A stretch of 32,630 bases of DNA. Source: Pectinatus sp. Lineage in GTDB: Bacteria > Bacillota > Negativicutes > Selenomonadales > Selenomonadaceae. Within the stretch, counting starts at the first letter, position 1. Each line of letters begins with the position of its first letter. The stretch spans positions 1 to 32,630 of the forward strand of contig JAHHSR010000014.1 of assembly GCA_020025075.1 (NCBI GenBank), in the 5' to 3' direction. Made by a program: the position numbers and the translations under genes. Under the pieces are notes generated by a model that was not told the DNA's origin, made no database searches, and worked only from the letters and a program-made list of their open reading frames with translations. Of the stretch, positions 15,565 through 24,024 are shown piece by piece.

Positions 15565-15700
15565 GCAAAATATCTAGGTGAAACAAGAAAATAATTCAGC
15601 AAAATAATAATTGGGGCGCTGCCTTTTTTATGTGGTCATTTTCTGGTGAATGGAAATAATTTATCCAAGCAAATATATGGAAATCGAAAAGTAAATGTGG
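15565..15700. other. AT-rich spacer without a recognised gene
   Basis: This stretch between the pseudogene and the T-box promoter has no credible reading frame. The only structure seen is GGC-GCT-GCC followed by a T-run (about 15616-15629), a possible weak remnant terminator of the pseudogene. Confidence 0.5.
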
Positions 15701-15706
15701 TATAAT
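15698..15706 (+). promoter_or_regulatory. thrS leader promoter (extended -10)
   Basis: A perfect TATAAT (15701-15706) with TGG in front is an extended -10. The -35 position (15678-15683, TGGAAA) is poor. It begins the T-box leader. Confidence 0.6.
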
Positions 15707-15744
15707 AAAAAATCATAGCAAAAGACTATGCAAAATAGTTAAAA

Positions 15745-15983
15745 GCGATGCGAAAGACAAGATTACTTTGGTAAGCGTTCTACAGAGAGGGATTGCTGCT
15801 GGAAATATCCTGAATGGCACTAAGTAATTACCACTTTCAAGCTGCGCTTGCCCCCAATGCTTGCGCCGGCTGCCGCCGTTATCGGCAATAGAGTGGGCGA
15901 TTTTTATCGTCAAACAGGGTGGAAGCGCGGTAGTCCCGTCCCTGTGCACCATTAGGTGCGCAGGGGCGGGCTTGTTTATTTTA
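15745..15983 (+). promoter_or_regulatory. T-box riboswitch specific for tRNA-Thr
   Basis: The leader shows Stem I with the AGAGAGGG element (15784-15791). GAAAG (from about 15751) pairs with CTTTC (15834-15838), GATTAC pairs with GTAATT, and the internal loop between them carries ACC-A at 15830-15833, so the specifier codon is ACC (threonine). The T-box core AGGGTGGAAGCGCGG is at 15916-15930. The terminator pairs 15935-15950 with 15955-15970 (16 pairs including wobbles) and is followed by a T-rich run. Uncharged tRNA-Thr should bind specifier and core, favour the antiterminator and turn on thrS. The core differs from the usual TGGNACC by a G at the sixth bulge position. Confidence 0.93.
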
Positions 15984-16000
15984 GGAAGGGAAGAGAATAT

Positions 16001-17911
16001 ATGTTACAGATAAAATTGAAAGATGGCAGTATTCATGAAGCGCAAGAAGGAATGACAGCGCTTGATTTTGCCAAAAAGCTCAGCAATAGCCTTGCAAAGA
16101 AGGCACTTTCCGTTAAGATTGACGGTGTCAATTCTGATTTGCAGACGGTCTTAGATAGGGATTGTTCTCTTGAATTTATGACTTTTGACGATGCTGATGG
16201 ACGCTGGACGCTGCGTCATACGGCTTCCCATATTTTAGCGCAGGCATTAAAGCATATCTATGGTGATGCCAATGTTAAGCTCGCTATTGGGCCGGCAATT
16301 GACAATGGCTTTTATTATGACATCGACATGGAAAAGCAGCTCACGCCAGATGACCTTGGTAAAATTCAAAAGGAAATGGAAAAAATTGTCGCTGCTAATT
16401 TGCCCTTAAAGCGCCTCGAAAAAACACGTGCTGAGGCACTCGCTTATTTTACGCAACATAATGAAACATACAAAGTAGAGCTCATCAATGACTTGCCAGA
16501 AGATGCCAAGATAACTATGTATGAACAAGGTGATTTTGTCGATTTATGTGCCGGCCCGCATGTCCCTTCTACCGACAAGGTAAAGGCTTTGCAGCTTCAA
16601 AATGTTACGGGTGCGTACTGGCACGGCGATGCCAAGAATAAGATGCTCCAGCGCGTCTATGGTACGGCTTTTGAGAAAAAAGCTGACCTTGAGGCTTATC
16701 TGCACCTTTTGGAAGAGGCGGCAAAGCGCGACCATCGCAAGCTTGGCAAGGAACTCGACCTTTTTAGCTTCCATGAAGAAGCACCTGGTATTCCCTTTTT
16801 CCATAACAATGGCATGATTATCCGCAATGAGCTCATCTCCTATTGGCGTAGCGTGCATAAACGTTATGGCTATCAGGAAATTAAGACGCCGATGATTTTA
16901 AATCGTCGCCTTTGGGAACAGTCAGGCCATTGGGCTCATTATAAAGAAAACATGTATTTCACCAAAGTGGATGATGAAGATTATGCTATCAAGCCTATGA
17001 ATTGCCCGGGTGGCATGATTGTTTATAAGACGCAGCCACATAGCTATCGCGAGTTGCCGCTGCGTATGGCAGAACTTGGCTCCGTGCATCGCCATGAATT
17101 ATCTGGTGCTCTTCATGGCCTTTTGCGTGTCCGCAATTTTACGCAGGATGATGCGCATATCTTTATGCTTCCTGAACAGATTGAAGGGGAAATACAAAAG
17201 ATTATTGACCTTTTCGATGAAGTATACAGTACGTTTGGTCTTTCGTATCATGCAGAACTGAGCACGCGCCCTGATGATTCGATGGGTTCTGATGAAATTT
17301 GGGAAACAGCAACGCAAGCTTTGAGAAATGCCCTTGAACATCGCGGCCTCAAGTATGTCGTCAATGAGGGCGATGGTGCTTTTTATGGACCGAAAATAGA
17401 TTTTCATCTTACTGATTCCATTGGCAGAACATGGCAGTGCGGCACGATTCAGCTCGATATGCTCATGCCGGAAAAATTTGACCTCACCTATGTGGGCGAA
17501 GATGGACAAAAGCATCGTCCTGTCATGGTACATCGCGTTGCTTACGGCAGCATTGAGCGCTTTATTGGTATCTTGACGGAGCACTATGCCGGAGCTTTCC
17601 CCGTTTGGCTCTCACCTGTTCAGGTAAAGATTTTGCCAGTCACACAAGCACATGATGATTATGCTAAGCAGCTTGTTGAAGAAATGGAAAAGGCAGGTTT
17701 GCGCGCTGAGGTAGATGACCGCAATGAAAAGGTAGGCTACAGAATGCGCGAAGCTCAGGTCAAAAAGGTGCCGTATATCATTGTCGTTGGCGATAAAGAA
17801 ATGGCAGAAAAAACGGTAACGGTGCGCAAGCATGGCGAACAGGCAACCATAAAAGAAAAAGCGGCTGATTTTATTGCTAAAGTCGTTAAGAAAATCGCTG
17901 AACGCCAATAA
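16001..17911 (+). CDS. thrS: Threonyl-tRNA synthetase
   Basis: ThrS charges tRNA-Thr and edits mischarged serine. The 636-residue protein has an N-terminal TGS domain (about 1-62), the editing domain with His73, His77, Cys183 and His187, the class II catalytic core with zinc ligands Cys335, His386 and His511, and the C-terminal anticodon-binding domain (from about 538). The start at 16001 is chosen because AGGAAGGG (15983-15990) precedes it and the TGS domain begins there; the frame extending back to 15956 lies in the T-box terminator. Expression is controlled by the upstream T-box. Confidence 0.98.
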   Translation: MLQIKLKDGSIHEAQEGMTALDFAKKLSNSLAKKALSVKIDGVNSDLQTVLDRDCSLEFMTFDDADGRWTLRHTASHILAQALKHIYGDANVKLAIGPAIDNGFYYDIDMEKQLTPDDLGKIQKEMEKIVAANLPLKRLEKTRAEALAYFTQHNETYKVELINDLPEDAKITMYEQGDFVDLCAGPHVPSTDKVKALQLQNVTGAYWHGDAKNKMLQRVYGTAFEKKADLEAYLHLLEEAAKRDHRKLGKELDLFSFHEEAPGIPFFHNNGMIIRNELISYWRSVHKRYGYQEIKTPMILNRRLWEQSGHWAHYKENMYFTKVDDEDYAIKPMNCPGGMIVYKTQPHSYRELPLRMAELGSVHRHELSGALHGLLRVRNFTQDDAHIFMLPEQIEGEIQKIIDLFDEVYSTFGLSYHAELSTRPDDSMGSDEIWETATQALRNALEHRGLKYVVNEGDGAFYGPKIDFHLTDSIGRTWQCGTIQLDMLMPEKFDLTYVGEDGQKHRPVMVHRVAYGSIERFIGILTEHYAGAFPVWLSPVQVKILPVTQAHDDYAKQLVEEMEKAGLRAEVDDRNEKVGYRMREAQVKKVPYIIVVGDKEMAEKTVTVRKHGEQATIKEKAADFIAKVVKKIAERQ

Positions 17912-17929
17912 GGCAGGGGTTCTATTAAT

Positions 17930-17958
17930 TTGTACAAACGATATCTATCTGATATAAT
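17930..17958 (+). promoter_or_regulatory. asp23 promoter
   Basis: TTGTAC (17930-17935) and a perfect TATAAT (17953-17958) are 17 bp apart, and TGA precedes the -10. The Asp23 start is 33 bp downstream. Confidence 0.75.
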
Positions 17959-17964
17959 AGATAT
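17941..17964. promoter_or_regulatory. Perfect 8-bp inverted repeat over the asp23 -10 box
   Basis: ATATCTAT (17941-17948) and ATAGATAT (17957-17964) are perfect inverted copies with an 8-bp spacer, covering the spacer and -10 of the promoter. This is a plausible repressor operator. AT-rich composition makes chance symmetry possible. Confidence 0.45.
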
Positions 17965-17991
17965 AAACTTGCATCAAAAGGAGAGATAAAT

Positions 17992-18411
17992 ATGGATAAT
18001 GTTACAGCAGATAAAAGCAAATTGGATAAAACAGCCAAGGTCAACAATCTCGGCACGATTCGCGTAGCTGATGAAGTGGTCAGCATCATTGCCGGCCTTG
18101 CTGCGACTGAAATTGATGGCGTAGCTGGCATGAGCGGTGGCCTTGTCGGCGGCATTGCTGAAAGATTAGGTCGCAAAAATCTCTCTAAGGGCGTCAAAGT
18201 TGAAGTCGGAGAACGTGAAGCGGCTGTCGATTTGTATCTGATTGTTAAATATGGCGTACGCATTCCTGATATCGCTCTTTCGGTACAAGAAAACGTCAAG
18301 AAGGCTATTGAAACAATGACGGGACTAGATGCCGTGGAAGTAAATGTTCATGTTCAGGGCGTCGGTTTCCCTCCTGAAGAAGAAAAGGAAGAAACAGTTC
18401 GCGTTCGCTAG
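17992..18411 (+). CDS. Asp23/Gls24 family envelope stress protein
   Basis: The 139-residue protein matches the Asp23 (alkaline shock protein 23) family: GTIRVADEVVSIIAGLAATEIDGVAGMSGG and the VKVEVGEREAAVDLYLIVKYG block are characteristic. Asp23 in Staphylococcus aureus forms a membrane-associated layer anchored by AmaP, and its loss triggers a cell-wall stress response. The tail from about residue 120 is charged. AAGGAGAG precedes the ATG. The next two genes encode an AmaP-like anchor and a DUF2273 membrane protein, the usual partners. Confidence 0.93.
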   Translation: MDNVTADKSKLDKTAKVNNLGTIRVADEVVSIIAGLAATEIDGVAGMSGGLVGGIAERLGRKNLSKGVKVEVGEREAAVDLYLIVKYGVRIPDIALSVQENVKKAIETMTGLDAVEVNVHVQGVGFPPEEEKEETVRVR

Positions 18412-18427
18412 AAGAAAGAGGTAATTG

Positions 18428-18985
18428 ATGGGGTTCGTCAGTAGATTTTTGCTGTTCATTTATACGCTTTTCTTTGCGCTTATGGCACTGGGCATCATAG
18501 TTCTGACGACCGGATTGGTGCCATCTGGCGAAATTTTTAGCGTGGTCAGCTATTGGCTGGGCCGTATGGAAACAGTTGCTATAGCAGCTGTGATTTTCCT
18601 CATCAGCATTGAGCTTATGGCTAGCGGCTGTTTTTCCAAGAGTGATGGTTCCGCAAAAGGCGGTGCGCTAGTTCATGGGGAAAAAGGCGATGTTTCCATA
18701 TCTTCCGCTGCTATTTTGGAAACCGTTGAACGGTTGGCACGGAGCATGAGTGGCGTTTATACGGTAAAAGCAAGGGCGCGCTTTCGGCATGGGAAAGAAA
18801 GCTGCAAGGTGCTCTTGCATTTAGACCTCGGCATTGCGCCGCAGGGAAATGCAGTGCAAATAGCTAATCAACTGCAAAATGACATCAAAGAGTATCTGTC
18901 TTCCTATATGGGTATCGATGATTTAGAGATAGGTATCAATATAGACGGAATCCGCCAGATTGAGAGAAAAAAGCGTGTTGTATAA
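18428..18985 (+). CDS. amaP: AmaP-like Asp23 membrane anchor
   Basis: This protein of about 185 residues has two transmembrane helices in its first 70 residues (LLFIYTLFFALMALGIIVL and VAIAAVIFLISIELMAS) followed by a soluble domain that resembles Asp23 itself (SISSAAILETVERLARSM). That architecture is the AmaP type, which anchors Asp23 at the membrane. AAGAGGT lies 5 nt before ATG 18428; a TTG one codon earlier is less well placed. It directly follows the Asp23 gene. Confidence 0.88.
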   Translation: MGFVSRFLLFIYTLFFALMALGIIVLTTGLVPSGEIFSVVSYWLGRMETVAIAAVIFLISIELMASGCFSKSDGSAKGGALVHGEKGDVSISSAAILETVERLARSMSGVYTVKARARFRHGKESCKVLLHLDLGIAPQGNAVQIANQLQNDIKEYLSSYMGIDDLEIGINIDGIRQIERKKRVV

Positions 18986-19007
18986 AGGCGGTTGCCTTTG
19001 CGGACAT

Positions 19008-19033
19008 GGTCCTGTCCTTTTTAAGGCAGGGCC
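19008..19033 (+). repeat. Intercistronic hairpin between amaP and DUF2273 gene
   Basis: GGTCCTG-T-CCTT (19008-19019) pairs with AAGGCAGGGCC (19023-19033), giving 11 pairs (one a wobble), a 1-nt bulge and a 3-nt loop. No T-run follows, so it is not a classic terminator. It could stabilise or separate the mRNA segments. Confidence 0.5.
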
Positions 19034-19070
19034 GCCGCTATTTGCTCAACAGCTCTTGCCGAGGTAGAAT

Positions 19071-19331
19071 ATGGAAAAATTTTTTAAGGAGCTTTGCAGT
19101 GATTTGTGGCAAAATAGCCGTGGCAGGACGATTGGCTTGATAGCAGGCTTTGTGCTCAGCGTGGCTATTTTATGCTTTGGTGTGTTTAAGACATTTTTTG
19201 TGATTATCATTTCCGGTATGGGGTACTATATTGGAAGTAAAATGGATAAAGATGGCGAGTGGGAGCAGTTTCTAGAAAAGGTGCAGGACGATTTATTGCG
19301 CTTGTTGCCAGATAGGTTTCGCCATTGGTAA
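19071..19331 (+). CDS. DUF2273 small membrane protein
   Basis: The 86-residue protein has two hydrophobic segments (TIGLIAGFVLSVAILCFGVF and FFVIIISGMGYYIGS) and matches the DUF2273 family, regularly found beside Asp23 genes. It probably belongs to the same membrane stress complex; no biochemical function is known. GAGGTAG precedes the ATG. Confidence 0.85.
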   Translation: MEKFFKELCSDLWQNSRGRTIGLIAGFVLSVAILCFGVFKTFFVIIISGMGYYIGSKMDKDGEWEQFLEKVQDDLLRLLPDRFRHW

Positions 19332-19343
19332 AGGGGATTGATT

Positions 19344-19754
19344 ATGAGTCGCAGACAGGCTCGCTGTGCAGCCCTGCAAGTTCTTTTTCAGATGGATTTG
19401 AATAAGGAAATGACGCCCAAACAGGCGATGCAGGCCGCTGTCGATGTTAATGAAAAAATACATGATAAGGATTTTGTCTATATGCAGCAAGTCATCAACT
19501 GTGCATTAGAGCATCTGTCCGAGATTGACGCCCATATCAGTGAGGTTTCACGCGATTGGAAACTCGAGAGAATGTCGGCAATCGATAGAAATATTTTGCG
19601 GCTGGCTATCTGCGAACTGATGTTCGGCGATGAAAGCGTCACGCCCAAAGTAGTTATCAATGAGGCGGTAGAGATTGCTAAACAGTTCGGAACAGATGAT
19701 TCCGGACGCTTTATTAATGGCGTCTTGGGGTCAATCGTGAAACATGGTGGTTAA
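19344..19754 (+). CDS. nusB: Transcription antitermination factor NusB
   Basis: NusB binds boxA RNA with ribosomal protein S10 and promotes antitermination in rRNA operons. The 136-residue protein begins MSRRQARCAALQVLFQMDL, which is the RNA-binding helix of the family, and ends with FGTDDSGRFINGVLGSIVK. AAGGGGA (19331-19337) places the start at ATG 19344 rather than TTG 19338. It is followed by its own terminator. Confidence 0.96.
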   Translation: MSRRQARCAALQVLFQMDLNKEMTPKQAMQAAVDVNEKIHDKDFVYMQQVINCALEHLSEIDAHISEVSRDWKLERMSAIDRNILRLAICELMFGDESVTPKVVINEAVEIAKQFGTDDSGRFINGVLGSIVKHGG

Positions 19755-19781
19755 GTCGGGCTTTTGACCCGGCTTTTTTTT
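19755..19781 (+). terminator. nusB intrinsic terminator
   Basis: GTCGGG (19755-19760) pairs with CCCGGC (19768-19773) with one wobble, followed by eight T residues (19774-19781), directly after the nusB stop. Confidence 0.9.
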
Positions 19782-19809
19782 GTAAAACGATAAGACTGGC
19801 GGGAAAAGC

Positions 19810-21030
19810 ATGCAGGTATACAGCATAAGTGAAATTAATGGCTATCTGCACAATAAATTCTTGAGTGATTCCAAGCTGCAGGATTTGGTGCTGAGTGGTG
19901 AGATTTCCAATTTCAAATGTCATTCATCGGGCCATTGCTATCTGACGTTAAAAGATGATAAGGCAGCAATAAGGGCGGTAATTTTTCGCCGTGCTGCACA
20001 GCAATTGCGCTTTGCGCCGCAAAACGGCATGAAGGTCATCGCCCAAGGGTCGGTAGGCGTCTATGAGCGGGATGGTTCATATCAGCTCTACATTGAAAAA
20101 CTCATGCCCAAGGGAATGGGCGAGCTGACGGTACGCTATGAGCAGCTCAAGGAAAAATTGCGCAATGAGGGGATTTTTGCACCGGAACATAAGCGGAAGT
20201 TACCGCTGCGGCCGCACTGTATCGGCATTGTTACTTCCGAAACGGGGGCGGTTTTGCACGATATTTTCCGCGTAGCTTCTTTGCGCGATTCCGGCGTCAA
20301 GCTTCTTCTTTGCCCCGCGCAGGTACAAGGAGAGAGTGCAGCCGAGCAGATTGTCGCAGCCATAGAAAAATTAAATGCACTTGAACTTTGCGACGTGCTC
20401 ATCGTCGGGCGCGGTGGAGGCTCAATGGAAGATTTATGGTGCTTTAATGAGAAAAAGACCGTGCGCGCAATATATAATTCCAAAGTGCCCGTTGTTACGG
20501 CAATAGGGCATGAGACGGACTTTACATTATCGGATTTTGCTGCCGACAGGCGCGCCGCAACACCATCTCAGGCGGCTGAATTTTGCGTGCCGCAGCGCGG
20601 CGCCTTATTGGAAGGCATTGAGGCAAAACAAAAAATTATGTCCATAGCGGTAACAAAGCGGCTTAATCTGGCTAAAATTCGCCTTAATAATCTTAATGTA
20701 CGCTTTGGCAATTCTCTGCTTACGTGCTTGCAGCAGAAAAAGCGTTCTTTGGATAATGTAACATCCATTTTGCACCATACGGCTAAAAGCTCTCTTTCCG
20801 AGAGGGAGCTTCATCTTGTGCGCTTTTTGGAGCGATATGAAGGACTTAATCCCGAACGCATCTTAAAGCGTGGCTATGCTCTTTTGTCCAATAAAAATGG
20901 CACTTTGTCGCATATAGCGCAGCTGAAAATAGGCGATACCTTTAAGGGGCGTCTGCAAGATGGCAATTTTATCGCGCGGATAGAGGCGGTAGAAATGGAA
21001 GGTAAAAATGGCAAAGAAAAAGACATTTGA
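19810..21030 (+). CDS. xseA: Exodeoxyribonuclease VII large subunit
   Basis: XseA is the catalytic subunit of exonuclease VII, which degrades single-stranded DNA from both ends. The 406-residue protein has the N-terminal OB fold (ISNFKCHSSGHCYLTLKDD), the catalytic segments GIVTSETGAVLHDI and GRGGGSMEDLWCFNE, and AIGHETDFTLSDFAADRRAA. A coiled region follows, and the C-terminus carries the ILKRGYALL block. The ATG has a modest GGCGGG ribosome site. It overlaps xseB by 23 nt, so the subunits are probably made in a coupled manner. Confidence 0.97.
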   Translation: MQVYSISEINGYLHNKFLSDSKLQDLVLSGEISNFKCHSSGHCYLTLKDDKAAIRAVIFRRAAQQLRFAPQNGMKVIAQGSVGVYERDGSYQLYIEKLMPKGMGELTVRYEQLKEKLRNEGIFAPEHKRKLPLRPHCIGIVTSETGAVLHDIFRVASLRDSGVKLLLCPAQVQGESAAEQIVAAIEKLNALELCDVLIVGRGGGSMEDLWCFNEKKTVRAIYNSKVPVVTAIGHETDFTLSDFAADRRAATPSQAAEFCVPQRGALLEGIEAKQKIMSIAVTKRLNLAKIRLNNLNVRFGNSLLTCLQQKKRSLDNVTSILHHTAKSSLSERELHLVRFLERYEGLNPERILKRGYALLSNKNGTLSHIAQLKIGDTFKGRLQDGNFIARIEAVEMEGKNGKEKDI

Positions 21031-21250
21031 AGAAGCAGTCGAAGAACTTGAGGCAATCGCGGCGGAAATAGAAAAAAATGAATTGCCGCTTGGCGAGCTG
21101 CTCAAGGAATACAAAAAAGGCTTAAAACTAGCGGAATTTTGTCGCGCTGAATTAGACGATGCCAATCGCACGGTCTGCGAGCTGCAAAAAGTTACTCAGG
21201 AAGCAATTGTTCCAATGAATATCGAAGGCGGTGGCCTAAAAGATGAATGA
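21008..21250 (+). CDS. xseB: Exodeoxyribonuclease VII small subunit
   Basis: An 80-residue helical protein with the family pattern FEEAVEELEAIAAEIEKNELPLGELLKEYKKG. XseB partners XseA. GGAAGG precedes the ATG. It overlaps xseA by 23 nt and ispA by 8 nt. Confidence 0.96.
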   Translation: MAKKKTFEEAVEELEAIAAEIEKNELPLGELLKEYKKGLKLAEFCRAELDDANRTVCELQKVTQEAIVPMNIEGGGLKDE

Positions 21251-22115
21251 TGTTTCAAAAAGGCTTGCCCTCATAGAAAAAACATTAGCTGAGCTTTGCC
21301 CGTCAAAAGGAGCCGTCAGCGAAAAGCTAAATGAAGCAATGAATTACAGCCTGCTAGCTGGCGGCAAGCGATTGCGTCCGCTAGCCATCATGGCCAGTGC
21401 TGATGCCGTGGGGGGCGAAGGAGAAAGATACGTAAAGCTGGCCTGTGCCATAGAGCTTATCCATACTTATTCGCTCATTCATGATGATTTGCCCGCAATG
21501 GATAATGACGATTACCGCCGCGGACGCCTTACTAATCATAAGGTTTATGGTGAGGCGATGGCAATTCTAGCTGGCGACGGTCTTTTGACAAAAACATTTG
21601 AGCTTTTGGCGGCAGAAGAAAGTGTAGCTCCTAAAAAACTTTTACGCGTGATTTTTGAGCTTTCTCGTGCGGCAGGGCCGGAGGGAATGGTTGGCGGGCA
21701 GGCACTTGACCTCATCGCTGAAAAAAAACGCATCTCCCTTTCTGAGCTGCAAAAGCTGCATGGTGCCAAAACTGGAGCACTTTTTATTGCTGCCGTGCGC
21801 ATCGGTGCCATCTTGGCAGATGCTTCTGAAGAAGAATTGTCGTCTTTGACGCGTTATGCCAAGGCATTTGGATTGGCATTTCAAATTACAGATGATATTT
21901 TAGACGTGACGGGCGATGATAAAAAGATAGGCAAGCCTGTCGGCAGCGACGAGAAAAATGGCAAGTCGACCTATGTTTCGCTTTTGGGACTTTCCGAGGC
22001 GCGCCAAAAGGCAGCGCAAGCCGTAAAAGAAGCCGTCGAGGCGCTTTCGCCTTTTGGTGAGCAGGCGGCATTTTTGCGCGAGTTAGCACAAAAAATGCTC
22101 ACGCGAGAAAAATAG
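21243..22115 (+). CDS. ispA: Polyprenyl (farnesyl) diphosphate synthase
   Basis: This enzyme condenses isopentenyl diphosphate with allylic diphosphates, probably making farnesyl or geranylgeranyl diphosphate for undecaprenyl and quinone synthesis. The 290-residue protein has the first aspartate-rich motif DDLPAMD (81-87) and the second DDILD (217-221), with GGKRLRP at 40-46. The two-residue insertion in the first motif is usual for bacterial type FPP synthases. Product length cannot be fixed by eye. The next gene, dxs, supplies its precursors by the MEP pathway. Confidence 0.94.
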   Translation: MNDVSKRLALIEKTLAELCPSKGAVSEKLNEAMNYSLLAGGKRLRPLAIMASADAVGGEGERYVKLACAIELIHTYSLIHDDLPAMDNDDYRRGRLTNHKVYGEAMAILAGDGLLTKTFELLAAEESVAPKKLLRVIFELSRAAGPEGMVGGQALDLIAEKKRISLSELQKLHGAKTGALFIAAVRIGAILADASEEELSSLTRYAKAFGLAFQITDDILDVTGDDKKIGKPVGSDEKNGKSTYVSLLGLSEARQKAAQAVKEAVEALSPFGEQAAFLRELAQKMLTREK

Positions 22116-22129
22116 GATAAGGTGATATA

Positions 22130-24001
22130 GTGGAATTACTCAAGGAACGACACTTCCCAGAGGATATAAAACTGCTCTTGCCGCAGCAGCTTGAAATCTT
22201 GGCCGAGGAGATAAGACACCTGATTATCGACACTGTTTCCCATAATGGTGGTCATCTGGCATCAAATCTTGGCACGGTGGAGCTGACGCTGGCCCTTTAT
22301 CGTGTTTTCGACTTTCCTGAAGATAAATTGTTTTGGGATGTGGGCCATCAGGCTTATACCCATAAAATATTGAGTGGCCGCTTAAGAGATTTTCATACAT
22401 TGCGGCAAAGAGGAGGACTGACGGGTTTTCCCAACCGCAAGGAGAGCCAGTTTGACTCTTTTGGCGTGGGGCATGCCAGCACGGCGCTTTCTGCGGCCTT
22501 GGGCTTTGCCATCGCGCGCGATTTAGACGGGAGCAGCCGCAAGATTATTGCTGTTATTGGCGATGGTGCTTTGACGGGCGGCGAGGCTTTTGAAGCGCTC
22601 AACAATATTGGTGATTTACAAAAGGATATGCTCATCATCCTCAATGATAATGAGATGTCCATTTCTAAAAATGTCGGCGCGATGTCGACTTACTTATCGC
22701 GTGTGCGCTCTTACCCAGAGTATAACAGGCTCAAGAAAGATTTTGGCAAAATGCTTTCTTCCTTGCCCAAGATTGGCAGCCGCGTCTTTAAGACGGCGGA
22801 ATTTTTGAAAGATAGTGTCCGCAATGCTTGCGTGGCAGGAGCGTTGTTCGAAGAGATGGGCCTTTCATATTTTGGCCCTGTCGACGGGCATGATTTTGCC
22901 GAGCTCATACCGATGCTTCAGCGCGTAAGTGAGATAAAAGGGCCGGTACTCCTTCATGTTGTGACCAAAAAAGGCAAGGGATATGAGCCGGCAGAAAATG
23001 CTCCTTCTAAATTTCACGGTATAGGCAAGTTCAATGTCGAAGATGGCATGGCACCTTCGTCAGGCAAAGCTGATGTTGCCTCTTATACGCAGGTATTTGG
23101 TAAAACGGTGGCCGAGATAGGCGATATTGATTCTGCAGCCGTAACAATAACGGCGGCCATGGCCGATGGCACGGGGTTAAAAGAATTTGCCCTGCGCTAT
23201 CCAGGGCGTTTTTTCGATGTAGGAATTGCGGAAGAACATGCCCTGACGATGGCAGCAGGTCTTGCCGCGGCGGGGAAAAAGCCGTTTATTGCGCTTTATT
23301 CTACATTTGCACAGCGCGGCTACGACCAGATTATTCACGATATTTGCTTGCAAAAACTGCCCGTTAGGCTTTGCCTCGATAGGGCAGGGCTAGTTGGTGA
23401 GGATGGGCCTACGCATCATGGCGTTTTTGACTTTTCCTTTTTGCGCCAAATACCCAATATGACAGTCATGGCGCCCAAAGACGAGCATGAATTGCGGGCC
23501 ATGCTTTATTTCATGCATGCTTTTGAAGGACCAATAGCTGTTCGTTATCCACGCGGCAAGGCGACGGGTGTAAAAGAGCGCAAGGATAATATAGAGTATG
23601 GCAAAGGTGAAATTTTGCGCCAAGGAGACGATGTGCTCTTTTTGGCCGTCGGTACGATGGTTTATCCGGCACTTGCAGCGGCAAAGATGCTTGGAGAAAA
23701 TGGAATAAGCTGTTGCGTCGTCAATATGCGTTTCATAAAGCCGCTCGATGAGGCACTTTTAAAAATACTCTTACCGGGCAAAAAATGCCTTGTCACGGCA
23801 GAGGAAAATGTCCTGGCCGGTGGCTTTGGCTCAGCTGTTTTAGAATATTTGGCGCAAAGCGGCGCCGTTATTCCTAAAATATGTCGCTTTGGCATCGGCG
23901 ATTCCTTTGTCGGCCACGGCACGCGAGTGCAGCTTTTAGAAGAACAAGGCCTTACAGCAGAAAAAATGGCCACACGCATAGAAGACCTATGCCGTGCATA
24001 A
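22130..24001 (+). CDS. dxs: 1-deoxy-D-xylulose-5-phosphate synthase
   Basis: Dxs joins pyruvate and glyceraldehyde 3-phosphate using thiamine diphosphate, the first step of the MEP isoprenoid pathway. The 623-residue protein has the thiamine-binding GDGALTGGEAFEALNN block (from 144), the histidine-rich start SHNGGHLASNLG, the transketolase-type DVGIAEEHALTMAAG with the catalytic glutamate, and DRAGLVGEDGPTHHG. The start is GTG 22130, with AAGGTGA ending 4 nt upstream. It lies 14 nt after ispA. Confidence 0.97.
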   Translation: MELLKERHFPEDIKLLLPQQLEILAEEIRHLIIDTVSHNGGHLASNLGTVELTLALYRVFDFPEDKLFWDVGHQAYTHKILSGRLRDFHTLRQRGGLTGFPNRKESQFDSFGVGHASTALSAALGFAIARDLDGSSRKIIAVIGDGALTGGEAFEALNNIGDLQKDMLIILNDNEMSISKNVGAMSTYLSRVRSYPEYNRLKKDFGKMLSSLPKIGSRVFKTAEFLKDSVRNACVAGALFEEMGLSYFGPVDGHDFAELIPMLQRVSEIKGPVLLHVVTKKGKGYEPAENAPSKFHGIGKFNVEDGMAPSSGKADVASYTQVFGKTVAEIGDIDSAAVTITAAMADGTGLKEFALRYPGRFFDVGIAEEHALTMAAGLAAAGKKPFIALYSTFAQRGYDQIIHDICLQKLPVRLCLDRAGLVGEDGPTHHGVFDFSFLRQIPNMTVMAPKDEHELRAMLYFMHAFEGPIAVRYPRGKATGVKERKDNIEYGKGEILRQGDDVLFLAVGTMVYPALAAAKMLGENGISCCVVNMRFIKPLDEALLKILLPGKKCLVTAEENVLAGGFGSAVLEYLAQSGAVIPKICRFGIGDSFVGHGTRVQLLEEQGLTAEKMATRIEDLCRA

Positions 24002-24024
24002 AATTTAGATGATGGTGGAAGTAA

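Noticed and set aside
15713..15952. Minus-strand frame of 79 codons over the thrS leader
   Set aside because: It lies entirely within the T-box Stem I and core, has no ribosome site and no recognisable protein features.
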